NCBI GenBank assembly: GCA_016297895.1
Contig: JAEDFS010000011.1
Location: forward strand, 1 to 47,085
Length of the DNA stretch: 47,085 bases
From: Marvinbryantia sp.
GTDB lineage: Bacteria; Bacillota; Clostridia; Lachnospirales; Lachnospiraceae
Direction: 5' to 3'
Part shown: positions 33,119 through 41,095 of the stretch, one piece after another
How positions within the stretch are numbered: the first letter of the stretch is position 1
How the letters are laid out: every line of letters begins with the position of its first letter
Program-made: the position numbers and the translations under genes
The notes under the pieces: model-generated
What the model saw: the letters and a program-made list of their open reading frames with translations, nothing else
The model's database searches: none
What the model was told of the DNA's origin: nothing

Positions 33119-34492
33119 ATGAGTGAAAAGAAAAAACACCATATTGTGGACCGTGTGCTTCCGGGAAGTATTGCGGAGGAACTGGAGATCGAACCGGGAG
33201 ACGAGCTCCTTACGATTAACGATAAAGAAGTAGGAGATGTGCTGGATTATCATTATCTGTGCAATGAAGAATATCTTACGGTCGTGATTCGAAAAGCGAA
33301 CGGTGAGGAGTGGGAACTGGAGATTGAAAAAGAGTTTGAAGAGGATCTGGGATTGGAGTTCGAAAACGGGATGATGGATTCCTATCACTCCTGCCGAAAT
33401 AAATGTATTTTCTGTTTTATTGATCAGATGCCTCCGGGAATGAGAGAGACGTTATATTTTAAAGATGACGATTCCAGGCTTTCCTTTTTGCAGGGAAATT
33501 ATATTACGCTGACAAATCTGAGTGAACGGGATATGGATCAGATCATCCGTTATCATTTGTCTCCGATTAATATTTCTTTTCAGACCATGAACCCCGAGCT
33601 TCGCTGCAGGATGCTGAATAACCGGTTTGCCGGTGAGGCTTTGAAAAAAGTGGATCGCCTGGTGGAAGCCGGTATTGAGCTGAACGGACAGATCGTTTTG
33701 TGCCGTGGGGTAAATGATGGAAAAGAACTGGAGTATTCCATCGAGCAGCTGATAAAATATATTCCTTCTCTGGTCAGTGTATCTGTGGTACCTGTGGGGC
33801 TGTCCAGGTACCGGGAGGGGCTGTATCCGCTGGAACCCTTTACCAGAGAAGAGGCAAGAGAAGTGCTGAGAGTGATCCATTCCTGGCAGGAGCGCCTGTA
33901 TAAGGAACATGGAACCCATTTTATACATGCAGGGGATGAGTGGTATCTTCTGGCGGAGGAAGAGCTTCCGGCGGAAGAGAGCTATGACGGATACCTTCAG
34001 CTGGAAAATGGGGTGGGAATGCTCCGTCTTTTCATAGAGGAAGTGAAAGAAGAGTTGAAACAGCGTTCCGGAGACGGAAGGAGTCATGAGATCTCGATTG
34101 CCACAGGAATGCTGGCAGCACCTCATATTCGTCGGGCGGCAGACTGGGTAACCGAAAAATACCCCTCTGTGAAGATTCATATTTATCCCATTCGAAATAA
34201 TTTTTTCGGAGAACGGATCACAGTAGCCGGCCTTCTTACCGGAAAAGATCTGAGCGCACAGCTTGCGGGTAAGCCCCTGGGGGAAAAACTTCTGATCAGC
34301 AGCAACATGTTAAGAAGCGGAGAGAGGATCTTACTGGATGACGTCACGGTGGAAGAACTGGAGAGGACTTTACAAACGGAGATGATTATTGTAAAATCAA
34401 GCGGGAAAGATTTTGTGCGGGCCCTGCTTCTGGAAGAACAGACAGATTTGGGAGGATGCGCACAGCCATATGAGGTGAATGATTATGAGTAA
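33119..34492 (+). CDS. DUF512 protein with N-terminal PDZ-like and radical-SAM-like cysteine domain
   Basis: 457 aa from the ATG at 33119 (AAGGAG 9 nt upstream; an ATG at 33101 would overlap the likely transcript start). A PDZ-like region (about 7-60; IVDRVLPGSIAEELEIEPGD) is followed by C92-RNK-C96-IF-C99, a C-x3-C-x2-C iron-sulfur motif of the radical SAM type, then the C-terminal DUF512 region (about 290-440). The function is not established. The gene is commonly found next to der in Clostridia, as here (overlap of 8 nt), hinting at a link with ribosome or RNA maturation. Confidence 0.88.
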   Translation: MSEKKKHHIVDRVLPGSIAEELEIEPGDELLTINDKEVGDVLDYHYLCNEEYLTVVIRKANGEEWELEIEKEFEEDLGLEFENGMMDSYHSCRNKCIFCFIDQMPPGMRETLYFKDDDSRLSFLQGNYITLTNLSERDMDQIIRYHLSPINISFQTMNPELRCRMLNNRFAGEALKKVDRLVEAGIELNGQIVLCRGVNDGKELEYSIEQLIKYIPSLVSVSVVPVGLSRYREGLYPLEPFTREEAREVLRVIHSWQERLYKEHGTHFIHAGDEWYLLAEEELPAEESYDGYLQLENGVGMLRLFIEEVKEELKQRSGDGRSHEISIATGMLAAPHIRRAADWVTEKYPSVKIHIYPIRNNFFGERITVAGLLTGKDLSAQLAGKPLGEKLLISSNMLRSGERILLDDVTVEELERTLQTEMIIVKSSGKDFVRALLLEEQTDLGGCAQPYEVNDYE

Positions 34493-35813
34493 ACCGATCG
34501 TAGCCATTGTTGGACGGCCGAATGTAGGAAAATCTACATTGTTCAATGCACTGGCAGGAGAAAATATTTCAATTGTAAAAGATACACCTGGAGTGACCAG
34601 AGACAGGATCTATGCGGATGTGGAGTGGCTCAATTATAGCTTTACGCTGATCGATACCGGCGGAATCGAACCGGAAAGCAGTGATATCATTTTATCCCAG
34701 ATGAGAGAGCAGGCCCAGATTGCTATCGATACCGCAGACGTGATCATTTTTATAGTGGATGTCAAACAGGGACTTGTGGATTCGGATTCCAAAGTGGCAG
34801 ATATGCTTCGAAGATCCCACAAACCGGTGGTGCTGGTAGTGAATAAGGCAGATCATTATGAAAAGAGCCTGCCGGATGTGTATGAGTTTTATAATCTGGG
34901 AATCGGAGATCCCATTCCCATCTCTGCGGTATCCAAACAGGGCCTTGGAGACATGCTGGATGAAGTTGCAAGATATTTCCCGGAGGAAAACGGAGAAGAG
35001 GAAGAGGATGACAGACCCAGGATCGCTGTGGTAGGAAAGCCCAATGTGGGAAAATCTTCTATTATAAATAAGCTTCTGGGGGAAAAACGTCTGATCGTTT
35101 CCAATATTGCGGGGACGACGAGAGATGCCATTGACACGGCGGTTACCTGGGAAGGAAAAGAGTATGTATTTATCGATACGGCAGGTCTTCGAAGAAAAAG
35201 CAAGATCAGGGAAGAACTGGAGCGGTACAGCATTATCCGTACTGTGACTGCCGTGGAGAGGGCAGATGTGGTAGTCGTTGTGATCGATGCCACAGAAGGT
35301 GTGACAGAGCAGGACGCCAAGATCGCCGGAATCGCCCATGACCGCGGGAAAGGAATCCTTATCGTGGTCAATAAATGGGATGCAGTGGAGAAGGACGACA
35401 AGACCATCTACAAATACACGAATAAAGTAAGAGAGACCCTTTCTTTTATGCCCTATGCGGAGATCATGTTTGTGTCTGCCGAGACGGGACAGAGACTGAC
35501 AAAGGTCTTTGAAAAGATCGATATGATCATCGAAAACCAGACGATGCGTATCGCCACAGGTGTGCTGAATGAGATTTTGTCAGAGGCAGTGGCACTGCAG
35601 CAGCCGCCTTCCGATAAGGGAAAACGGTTAAAGCTGTATTATATCACTCAGGTGTCTGTCAAACCGCCCACTTTTGTAATTTTTGTAAATGATAAACAAC
35701 TGATGCATTTTTCTTATACCAGATATCTGGAAAACAAGATCCGGGATACCTTCGGATTCCGAGGTACCTCTTTGAAATTTATTATCAGGGAACGAAAGGA
35801 AAAAGAAAAATAA
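34485..35813 (+). CDS. der: Ribosome biogenesis GTPase Der (EngA)
   Basis: 442 aa from the ATG at 34485 (GAGGTG 7 nt upstream). It has two tandem GTPase domains: first G1 GRPNVGKST (10-18) with DTGG and NKAD; second G1 GKPNVGKSS (184-192) with DTAG and NKWD. A C-terminal KH-like domain occupies about 355-442. It is needed for 50S assembly. The first bases overlap the DUF512 gene and the stop shares a base with plsY (TAATG). Confidence 0.97.
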   Translation: MSKPIVAIVGRPNVGKSTLFNALAGENISIVKDTPGVTRDRIYADVEWLNYSFTLIDTGGIEPESSDIILSQMREQAQIAIDTADVIIFIVDVKQGLVDSDSKVADMLRRSHKPVVLVVNKADHYEKSLPDVYEFYNLGIGDPIPISAVSKQGLGDMLDEVARYFPEENGEEEEDDRPRIAVVGKPNVGKSSIINKLLGEKRLIVSNIAGTTRDAIDTAVTWEGKEYVFIDTAGLRRKSKIREELERYSIIRTVTAVERADVVVVVIDATEGVTEQDAKIAGIAHDRGKGILIVVNKWDAVEKDDKTIYKYTNKVRETLSFMPYAEIMFVSAETGQRLTKVFEKIDMIIENQTMRIATGVLNEILSEAVALQQPPSDKGKRLKLYYITQVSVKPPTFVIFVNDKQLMHFSYTRYLENKIRDTFGFRGTSLKFIIRERKEKEK

Positions 35814-36463
35814 TGGGGATTCGTCTGATCTGTCTGGCGGCAGGTTACCTGTTTGGCCTGTTTCAGACAAGCTATATTATAGGAAAACGTCATGGAATTG
35901 ACATTCGGGATTACGGAAGCGGGAATGCAGGAACCACAAATATGATAAGGACTATGGGAACGAAGGCCGGTATCCTGACCTTTCTGGGGGACTGCCTCAA
36001 ATGTGTGGCGGCGGTACTGGTGGTGAGGTTCCTGATTGGACGGGGACACCCGGATATTCTTCCTCTTCTGGAGCTTTACGGAGCGGCAGGGGTGATCCTT
36101 GGGCATAATTATCCGTTTTATCTTCATTTCCGGGGAGGAAAGGGAATTGCGGCTACCGCAGGAATCGTGATTTCTCTGCATCCGGTCATAGCAGTGCTTG
36201 GAATTCTGACTTTTTTTGGCGCTTTTCTTACGACGCATTATGTTTCTCTCGGATCTCTGTTGATTTATGTGGGACTGGTGATCGAGATCATTGCTCTGGG
36301 GCAGATGGGAGAGTTTCACATGAGCCAGCCTGCTCTGTATGAGATGTATGTACTGATCCTGCTGATGGCGGTACTGGCATTCTGGAAGCATAGAGAAAAC
36401 ATTAAGAGACTCCTGGCAGGTACGGAACGGAAAACATATCTGAGCAGGAAAAATAAACAGTAA
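35813..36463 (+). CDS. plsY: Glycerol-3-phosphate acyltransferase PlsY
   Basis: 216 aa, an integral membrane enzyme with about five helices. It transfers the acyl chain from acyl-phosphate (made by PlsX) to glycerol-3-phosphate. Family motifs: DYGSGNAGTTNMIR (1), GHNYPFYLHFRGGKGIAATAG (2) and the C-terminal FWKHRENIKRL (3). It is coupled to der (TAATG overlap) and is 12 nt before gpsA, which makes its acceptor substrate. Confidence 0.95.
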   Translation: MGIRLICLAAGYLFGLFQTSYIIGKRHGIDIRDYGSGNAGTTNMIRTMGTKAGILTFLGDCLKCVAAVLVVRFLIGRGHPDILPLLELYGAAGVILGHNYPFYLHFRGGKGIAATAGIVISLHPVIAVLGILTFFGAFLTTHYVSLGSLLIYVGLVIEIIALGQMGEFHMSQPALYEMYVLILLMAVLAFWKHRENIKRLLAGTERKTYLSRKNKQ

Positions 36464-36475
36464 CGGAGGAAGATT

Positions 36476-37486
36476 ATGGCAAAGATTGGTGTAATCGGTG
36501 CAGGAAGCTGGGGAACCGCTCTTTCAATCCTGCTTCATAACAATGGTCACCAGGTAACGGTCTGGTCCATCAGTCAGGAAGAAGTAGACATGTTGAATAC
36601 CACAAGGAGGCATGAATCCAAGCTTCCCGGTGTTGAAATTCCGGAAAAGATCTGCTTTACAACAGATCTGGAGAAAACCATGGACGACAAAGAGGCGCTG
36701 GTTCTGGCAGTGCCGTCTCCTTATATCAGAAGCACAAGCCGGATGATGAAAGAGTTCGTGAAAGAAGGTCAGGTGGTCGTCAATGTATCCAAGGGGATCG
36801 AGGAAGGAACCTTCTATACGATGACAGACATTATGGAAGAAGAAATGCCGGGAATCGATGCGGCAGTTCTCTCCGGGCCAAGCCATGCGGAGGAGGTCAG
36901 CCGCAGCCTCCCGACTACCTGTGTAGTGGGAGCTCATTCCAGACAAACAGCGGAATATCTGCAGAATATTTTTATCAGTGACGTGTTCCGCGTGTATACC
37001 AGCCCGGATATGCTGGGAATCGAACTGGGAGGTTCCCTGAAAAATGTGATCGCTCTGGCAGCCGGAACGGCAGATGGGCTGGGATATGGCGATAATACGA
37101 AAGCAGCTCTGATCACCAGAGGAATTGCGGAGATCTCAAGACTTGGTATTGCCATGGGCGGAAAGCCGGAGACCTTCTTCGGACTTACCGGTATCGGTGA
37201 TCTCATTGTGACCTGTGCCAGCGTCCACAGCCGGAACCGTAAGGCGGGATATCTGATCGGCAAAGGCTATACCATGGAAGAAGCCATGAAAGAGGTTCAG
37301 ATGGTAGTGGAAGGGGTATATTCAGCGAAAGCTGCCATGGGTCTGGCGAAAAAGTATCAGATCGAGATGCCCATCGTGGAGCAGGTGAATCAGGTGCTTT
37401 TTGAGGGGAAAAAAGCGGATGTGGCTGTGAAAGAGCTGATGCTTCGAACCAGAAAATCGGAAGCGGAGGATTCTGTCTGGGCCTAG
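36476..37486 (+). CDS. gpsA: NAD(P)-dependent glycerol-3-phosphate dehydrogenase
   Basis: 336 aa. It reduces dihydroxyacetone phosphate to glycerol-3-phosphate for phospholipids. The dinucleotide fold motif GAGSWGTALS lies at 8-17, with VNVSKGIEEGTF, LSGPSHAEEV and the catalytic-lysine region ELGGSLKNVIALAAG. GGAGG lies upstream. Paired with plsY as in many Firmicutes. About 45 nt after its stop the importer promoter begins. Confidence 0.97.
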   Translation: MAKIGVIGAGSWGTALSILLHNNGHQVTVWSISQEEVDMLNTTRRHESKLPGVEIPEKICFTTDLEKTMDDKEALVLAVPSPYIRSTSRMMKEFVKEGQVVVNVSKGIEEGTFYTMTDIMEEEMPGIDAAVLSGPSHAEEVSRSLPTTCVVGAHSRQTAEYLQNIFISDVFRVYTSPDMLGIELGGSLKNVIALAAGTADGLGYGDNTKAALITRGIAEISRLGIAMGGKPETFFGLTGIGDLIVTCASVHSRNRKAGYLIGKGYTMEEAMKEVQMVVEGVYSAKAAMGLAKKYQIEMPIVEQVNQVLFEGKKADVAVKELMLRTRKSEAEDSVWA

Positions 37487-37530
37487 TCAGCATTGAGAGT
37501 GGTTATGACTGGATGTTTTTCACATTTTTC

Positions 37531-37559
37531 TTGACGTATTTTGAGATATGGTGTATATT
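37531..37559 (+). promoter_or_regulatory. Promoter for the ABC importer
   Basis: TTGACG (37531-37536), a 17-nt spacer, then TATATT (37554-37559). The leader of about 70 nt contains an inverted repeat (next entry). Confidence 0.7.
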
Positions 37560-37584
37560 TTTACTAACACACATTAACCCGTTA

Positions 37585-37604
37585 CACTTTAAAGGGGTAA
37601 AGTG
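37585..37604 (+). promoter_or_regulatory. Inverted repeat in the importer leader, possible operator
   Basis: CACTTTA and TAAAGTG form a perfect 7-bp dyad around AAGGGG. It lies 25-45 nt downstream of the -10 box, where it could be a repressor site or a leader hairpin. No T-box or riboswitch features are visible. Confidence 0.45.
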
Positions 37605-37637
37605 CTGATAGAATAATCAGGAAAAGAGGAGATTGGG

Positions 37638-38612
37638 ATGAAAAAAGTAATTTCAAAAGCAATTGCTGCAGGTATGGTAGTATCTATCGCAGCAGCAAAC
37701 GGAGTTGCAGTAAATGCAGAGGATCAGACATATAATATCGGTATCTGTCAGCTGGTACAGCATCCGGCACTGGATCAGGCAACTCTTGGATTCAGAGATG
37801 CCCTGACAGAAAAGCTGGGAGATAAAGTAAACTTTGACGAGCAGAATGCTTCCGGTGATTCCGCAACATGTGCAACCATCGTGAATCAGTTTGTTTCCAA
37901 TGAGGTAGATCTGATCATGGCAAATGCAACGCCGGCTCTTCAGGCAGCTATGGCCGGTACAGCAGATATTCCGATTCTGGGCACTTCTGTATCTGTATAT
38001 AATGTTGCAATGGATATTCCGGATGAAGAGTGGACAGGAACCACCGGAATCAACGTATCCGGTACTTCTGATCTGGCACCGCTTGATCAGCAGGCAGCAA
38101 TGTTCGCAGAGCTGCTTCCGGACGCAAAGACCGTAGGTCTTCTGTACTGCTCCGCAGAGCCAAACTCTGTATACCAGGCAGATACCGTACAGAAATGTCT
38201 GGAAGAAGCAGGAATCGAAGTGAAGACCTATACATTCGCAGATTCCAATGATATTGCTTCCATTACAACGACTGCTTCTACCGAATGTGATGCAATCTAT
38301 GTTCCGACAGACAATACAGCAGCTTCCAATACAGAGATCATTAACAACATCTGTGAACCGGCAGGTGTGCCGATCATCGCAGGTGAAGAGGGAATCTGCA
38401 GCGGATGCGGTATCGCAACTTTGTCTATCAGCTATTATGATATCGGATACAAGACCGGTGAGATGGCTTATGAGGTTCTGGTAAATGGTGCAGATATCAG
38501 CACAATGCCGATTGAATTTGCTCCGCAGTTTGTAAAGAAATATGATGCAGAGAGATGCGAAGCACTGGGAATTACAATTCCGGAAGGTTATGAAGCAATT
38601 GCTGAAGAATAA
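37638..38612 (+). CDS. ABC transporter substrate-binding protein (TrpX/ABC_sub_bind family)
   Basis: 324 aa. A signal peptide of about 27 residues (basic MKK, hydrophobic core, VNA-E cleavage site) is followed by a two-lobe periplasmic-binding fold. Stretches such as VPTDNTAASN and GICSGCGIATLSISYYDIGY match the family whose characterised members carry tryptophan or related compounds. No lipobox cysteine is present near the signal peptide, unusual for a Gram-positive binding protein. AGAGGAG precedes the ATG. Followed by an internal terminator, then permease and ATPase genes. The substrate is not proven. Confidence 0.88.
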   Translation: MKKVISKAIAAGMVVSIAAANGVAVNAEDQTYNIGICQLVQHPALDQATLGFRDALTEKLGDKVNFDEQNASGDSATCATIVNQFVSNEVDLIMANATPALQAAMAGTADIPILGTSVSVYNVAMDIPDEEWTGTTGINVSGTSDLAPLDQQAAMFAELLPDAKTVGLLYCSAEPNSVYQADTVQKCLEEAGIEVKTYTFADSNDIASITTTASTECDAIYVPTDNTAASNTEIINNICEPAGVPIIAGEEGICSGCGIATLSISYYDIGYKTGEMAYEVLVNGADISTMPIEFAPQFVKKYDAERCEALGITIPEGYEAIAEE

Positions 38613-38654
38613 GCTTGACAAGAATACTCTTTTGAGTGAAAATTAGAATAACGT

Positions 38655-38695
38655 AGGCTGCTGCATGGAAGCAAAAACGTGCAGCAGCCTTTTTT
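38655..38695 (+). terminator. Intra-operon terminator between binding protein and permease
   Basis: AGGCTGCTGCA (38655-38665) and TGCAGCAGCCT (38680-38690) form a perfect 11-bp stem with a 14-nt loop, followed by five T. Partial read-through would make more binding protein than permease. Confidence 0.85.
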
Positions 38696-38710
38696 CAGGA
38701 GGAAAGAGCA

Positions 38711-39640
38711 GTGAACATAGGAACACTAATTAATGCAATGCCCGGTGCCTGCGCACAGGGGCTGATCTGGGGAATTATGGCGATTGGAGTGTACATCACC
38801 TATAAGATCCTGGATCTTGCCGATCTGACAGTGGATGGCACCATGTGTACCGGAGGAGCGGTATGCATTATCATGATGACAAACGGATATTCTGTCCAGG
38901 TTTCTTTGCTGTGTGCATTTATAGTGGGAATGCTGGCAGGTCTGGTGACAGGTATTTTTCATACAGCCATGGGAATTCCGGCGATCCTTTCCGGGATTCT
39001 GACGCAGCTTGGTCTGTACTCCGTTAACCTGAGGATCATGGGAGGAAAGGCGAATCAGGCAATCAGTGTGGATAAATATGATCTGATCGTTTCACTGCGT
39101 TATATCAAAGGTGTGCCCTTTTATAAAAATACGATTTTTGTAGTTGCGATTTTTGTGATCGCAATCGTTGCGGTGCTCTATTGGTTTTTCGGTACAGAGC
39201 TTGGCTGTGCAATCCGTTCTACCGGATCAAATCAGAATATGTCAAGAGCCCAGGGCATTAACACGGATTTTATGAAGATCATCGGACTGATGCTGTCAAA
39301 CGGAATCGTGGCACTGGCCAGCGGACTGTATGCCCAGTATCAGGGATTTGCCGATGTGAATATGGGACGCGGTGCCATTGTAATCGGTCTGGCAGCCGTT
39401 ATTATCGGAGAAGTGGTGTTTGGAAAACTGGCACATAACTTTGCTTCCAAGCTGATTGCTGTTGCCCTTGGTGCAATTATATATTACCTGGTGCTTCAGT
39501 TTGTATTGTGGCTGGGACTGAATTCCAATGACCTGAAGCTTCTTTCTGCGTTGGTAGTGGCGGTGTTCCTTGCTATCCCGCATCTGAAAGGAAAATATTT
39601 TGCTAAAGCAGGGAAAAAAGGAGGTGCCGGACGTGCTTAA
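38711..39640 (+). CDS. ABC transporter permease
   Basis: 309 aa with a GTG start; GGAGG lies about 8 nt upstream. About eight hydrophobic helices; belongs to the BPD_transp_2 group (branched-chain amino acid/sugar-type permeases), as TrpY-like proteins do. GTELGCAIRSTGSNQNMSRA is the conserved cytoplasmic loop that contacts the ATPase. The C-terminus is rich in Lys and Gly. It overlaps the ATPase gene by 8 nt. Confidence 0.9.
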   Translation: MNIGTLINAMPGACAQGLIWGIMAIGVYITYKILDLADLTVDGTMCTGGAVCIIMMTNGYSVQVSLLCAFIVGMLAGLVTGIFHTAMGIPAILSGILTQLGLYSVNLRIMGGKANQAISVDKYDLIVSLRYIKGVPFYKNTIFVVAIFVIAIVAVLYWFFGTELGCAIRSTGSNQNMSRAQGINTDFMKIIGLMLSNGIVALASGLYAQYQGFADVNMGRGAIVIGLAAVIIGEVVFGKLAHNFASKLIAVALGAIIYYLVLQFVLWLGLNSNDLKLLSALVVAVFLAIPHLKGKYFAKAGKKGGAGRA

Positions 39641-40427
39641 ACTGAGTGGAATCAAGAAAACATTTAATCCGGGTACGGTGAATGAAAAGAAAGCACTGAC
39701 CGGAATTGATCTGGTGCTGAATGAAGGCGATTTTGCTACTGTCATTGGCGGAAACGGAGCGGGTAAATCTACGACACTGAATGCGATCGCAGGAGTATGG
39801 CCTGTGGATGAAGGAGAAATCCTCATCGACGGCATCAATGTCACAAAGCTTCCCGAATTCAAACGCGCAAAATATCTGGGAAGAGTATTCCAGGATCCCA
39901 TGACCGGAACGGCTGCAGGTATGCAGATCGAGGAGAATCTTGCACTGGCTGCCAGAAGAGGAACAAGAAGGAGCTTAAAACGCGGGATCACAGCTGCAGA
40001 GAGGGAAGAGTATAAGGAAAAGCTGAAGATCCTGGATCTGGGACTGGAAGAACGTATGACGACGAAGGTAGGCCTTCTCTCCGGAGGACAGAGACAGGCG
40101 TTGACTCTTTTGATGGCCACCTTAAAGAAACCGAAGCTTCTGCTGCTGGATGAGCATACGGCAGCGCTGGATCCGAAGACTGCGGCAAAAGTGCTGGAAG
40201 TAACGGATAAGATCATAGCAGGGGATAATCTGACGGCGATTATGATCACTCATAATATGAAAGATGCCATTGCTCATGGAAATCGTCTGATCATGATGCA
40301 TGAGGGACATATCATATATGATGTGTCGGGAGAGGAAAAAAAGAATCTGAAGGTTTCCGACCTGCTTCGGAAATTTGAACAGGCAAGAGGCGGAGAGTTT
40401 GCAAATGACAGAATGATGCTGACATAG
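39633..40427 (+). CDS. ABC transporter ATP-binding protein
   Basis: 264 aa from the GTG at 39633, chosen for the perfect AGGAGG 8 nt upstream; a TTG at 39600 lacks an SD. Walker A GGNGAGKST (39-47), signature LSGGQRQAL (about 146), Walker B LLLLDEHTAALD (about 167-178) and the switch His in MITHNMKDA are all present, so the ATPase should be active. It powers the importer encoded by the two preceding genes. A strong terminator follows. Confidence 0.93.
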   Translation: MLKLSGIKKTFNPGTVNEKKALTGIDLVLNEGDFATVIGGNGAGKSTTLNAIAGVWPVDEGEILIDGINVTKLPEFKRAKYLGRVFQDPMTGTAAGMQIEENLALAARRGTRRSLKRGITAAEREEYKEKLKILDLGLEERMTTKVGLLSGGQRQALTLLMATLKKPKLLLLDEHTAALDPKTAAKVLEVTDKIIAGDNLTAIMITHNMKDAIAHGNRLIMMHEGHIIYDVSGEEKKNLKVSDLLRKFEQARGGEFANDRMMLT

Positions 40428-40437
40428 CGGAAAACAG

Positions 40438-40469
40438 GGAAGAAGGAAGAATCACCTTCTTCCTTTTTT
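40438..40469 (+). terminator. Rho-independent terminator after the ABC importer
   Basis: GGAAGAAGG (40438-40446) and CCTTCTTCC (40455-40463) form a perfect 9-bp stem, followed by six T. Confidence 0.92.
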
Positions 40470-40536
40470 GCTCCCGCGAGCCCCAATATCTTGTTAAATT
40501 GTACTAATATTACGAAAAAAAATACAATTTATCATG

Positions 40537-40565
40537 TTGAGATTTCAGAAAGTCTATGCTATACT
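40537..40565 (+). promoter_or_regulatory. Promoter of the CODH/ACS operon
   Basis: TTGAGA (40537-40542), a 17-nt spacer, then TATACT (40560-40565) with TGC in front, an extended -10. Transcription would start near 40572, inside the dyad described next. Confidence 0.75.
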
Positions 40566-40583
40566 ATCCCCATAGTGGGGATA
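40565..40583 (+). promoter_or_regulatory. Perfect GC-tract dyad at the CODH/ACS start site, candidate metal-responsive operator
   Basis: TATCCCCATAGTGGGGATA: two 8-nt arms, TATCCCCA and TGGGGATA, around TAG. It starts at the last base of the -10 box and covers the predicted transcription start, a classic repressor position. C/G tracts flanked by AT bases are the layout of CsoR/RcnR-family operators, and the operon encodes nickel-handling proteins. No regulator gene of that family is in the window. It could also act as an mRNA 5' hairpin. Confidence 0.6.
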
Positions 40584-40639
40584 TAAATATGATCCCTGTC
40601 AAAAAATTAACAATACAACATGGAAAGGAGGAAGATAGC

Positions 40640-41068
40640 GTGCACATTGTCAAAGATGAGAACGGCAATCTTTGCCCCCATGGACACCATGAGCATACCC
40701 ATACCCATACGTATGAACATACTCATGAACACAGTCATGCAGAGGGCCGTGAGGATGAACATGAACACAGTCATGCAGATGCCGGACACTGTCATGGATC
40801 TTCGTGTCAGGAAGGCAGTCATTGCCATGGACACGAAGGACATTGTCGCAGCCATGGAGAGGAAGATGCTCCCGGCAGTAAGACAGAAGCAATTCTGAAA
40901 TATATGCTGGATCACAATACTCACCATGCGGCAGAACTGGATCAGATGGCTGAAAAGCTGACAGCAGAAGGGCAGGAAAAAGCTGCTGAGCAGATCCGGA
41001 AGGCTGTGGATGAATTCCAGAAGGGAAACCTGTATCTGGGATTGGCGCTCTCACTTGTAAAACAGTGA
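40640..41068 (+). CDS. Histidine-rich nickel-binding-type protein, CooJ-like in composition
   Basis: 142 aa from the GTG at 40640, chosen for AAAGGAGG 7 nt upstream. The frame also contains an ATG at 40589, possible with GGGGA upstream, and one at 40556 that lies before the -10 box. About 24 His and 5 Cys occur, most within residues 10-65 as HxH and CHxH runs (for example HEHTHTHTYEHTHEHSH). Residues about 80-142 form a separate predicted helical domain (KTEAILKYMLDHNTHH onward). Such tails bind Ni, Zn or Co. Position as the first gene before CooT, CooC and CODH suggests nickel storage or delivery, like CooJ, but I see no sequence proof of homology. Confidence 0.8.
   Translation: MHIVKDENGNLCPHGHHEHTHTHTYEHTHEHSHAEGREDEHEHSHADAGHCHGSSCQEGSHCHGHEGHCRSHGEEDAPGSKTEAILKYMLDHNTHHAAELDQMAEKLTAEGQEKAAEQIRKAVDEFQKGNLYLGLALSLVKQ
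40724..40779 (+). repeat. Two identical 20-bp copies inside the His-rich gene
   Basis: CATGAACACAGTCATGCAGA occurs at 40724-40743 and again at 40760-40779, spaced by 36 nt, so in frame. Each encodes HEHSHA. It suggests a recent in-frame duplication expanding the metal-binding stretch. Confidence 0.8.
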
Positions 41069-41095
41069 TCATTTTTCGCTTTGGAGGTGATACCG

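Noticed and set aside
37487..37530. Terminator directly after gpsA
   Set aside because: Only a 5-bp AGTCA/TGACT pairing with a large loop is visible before a T-rich stretch; too weak to call.
37560..37637. T-box or tryptophan riboswitch-like leader before the ABC importer
   Set aside because: The leader is under 80 nt with no T-box sequence and no terminator/antiterminator pair.
40556..40639. Longer start for the His-rich protein at the ATG at 40556
   Set aside because: That ATG lies upstream of the -10 box and so would not be on the transcript. The GTG at 40640 has a strong SD; the ATG at 40589 remains a weaker alternative.
40470..40639. NiCo riboswitch before the CODH operon
   Set aside because: The leader from the predicted start to the gene is about 70 nt, too short, and I see no multi-stem NiCo architecture.
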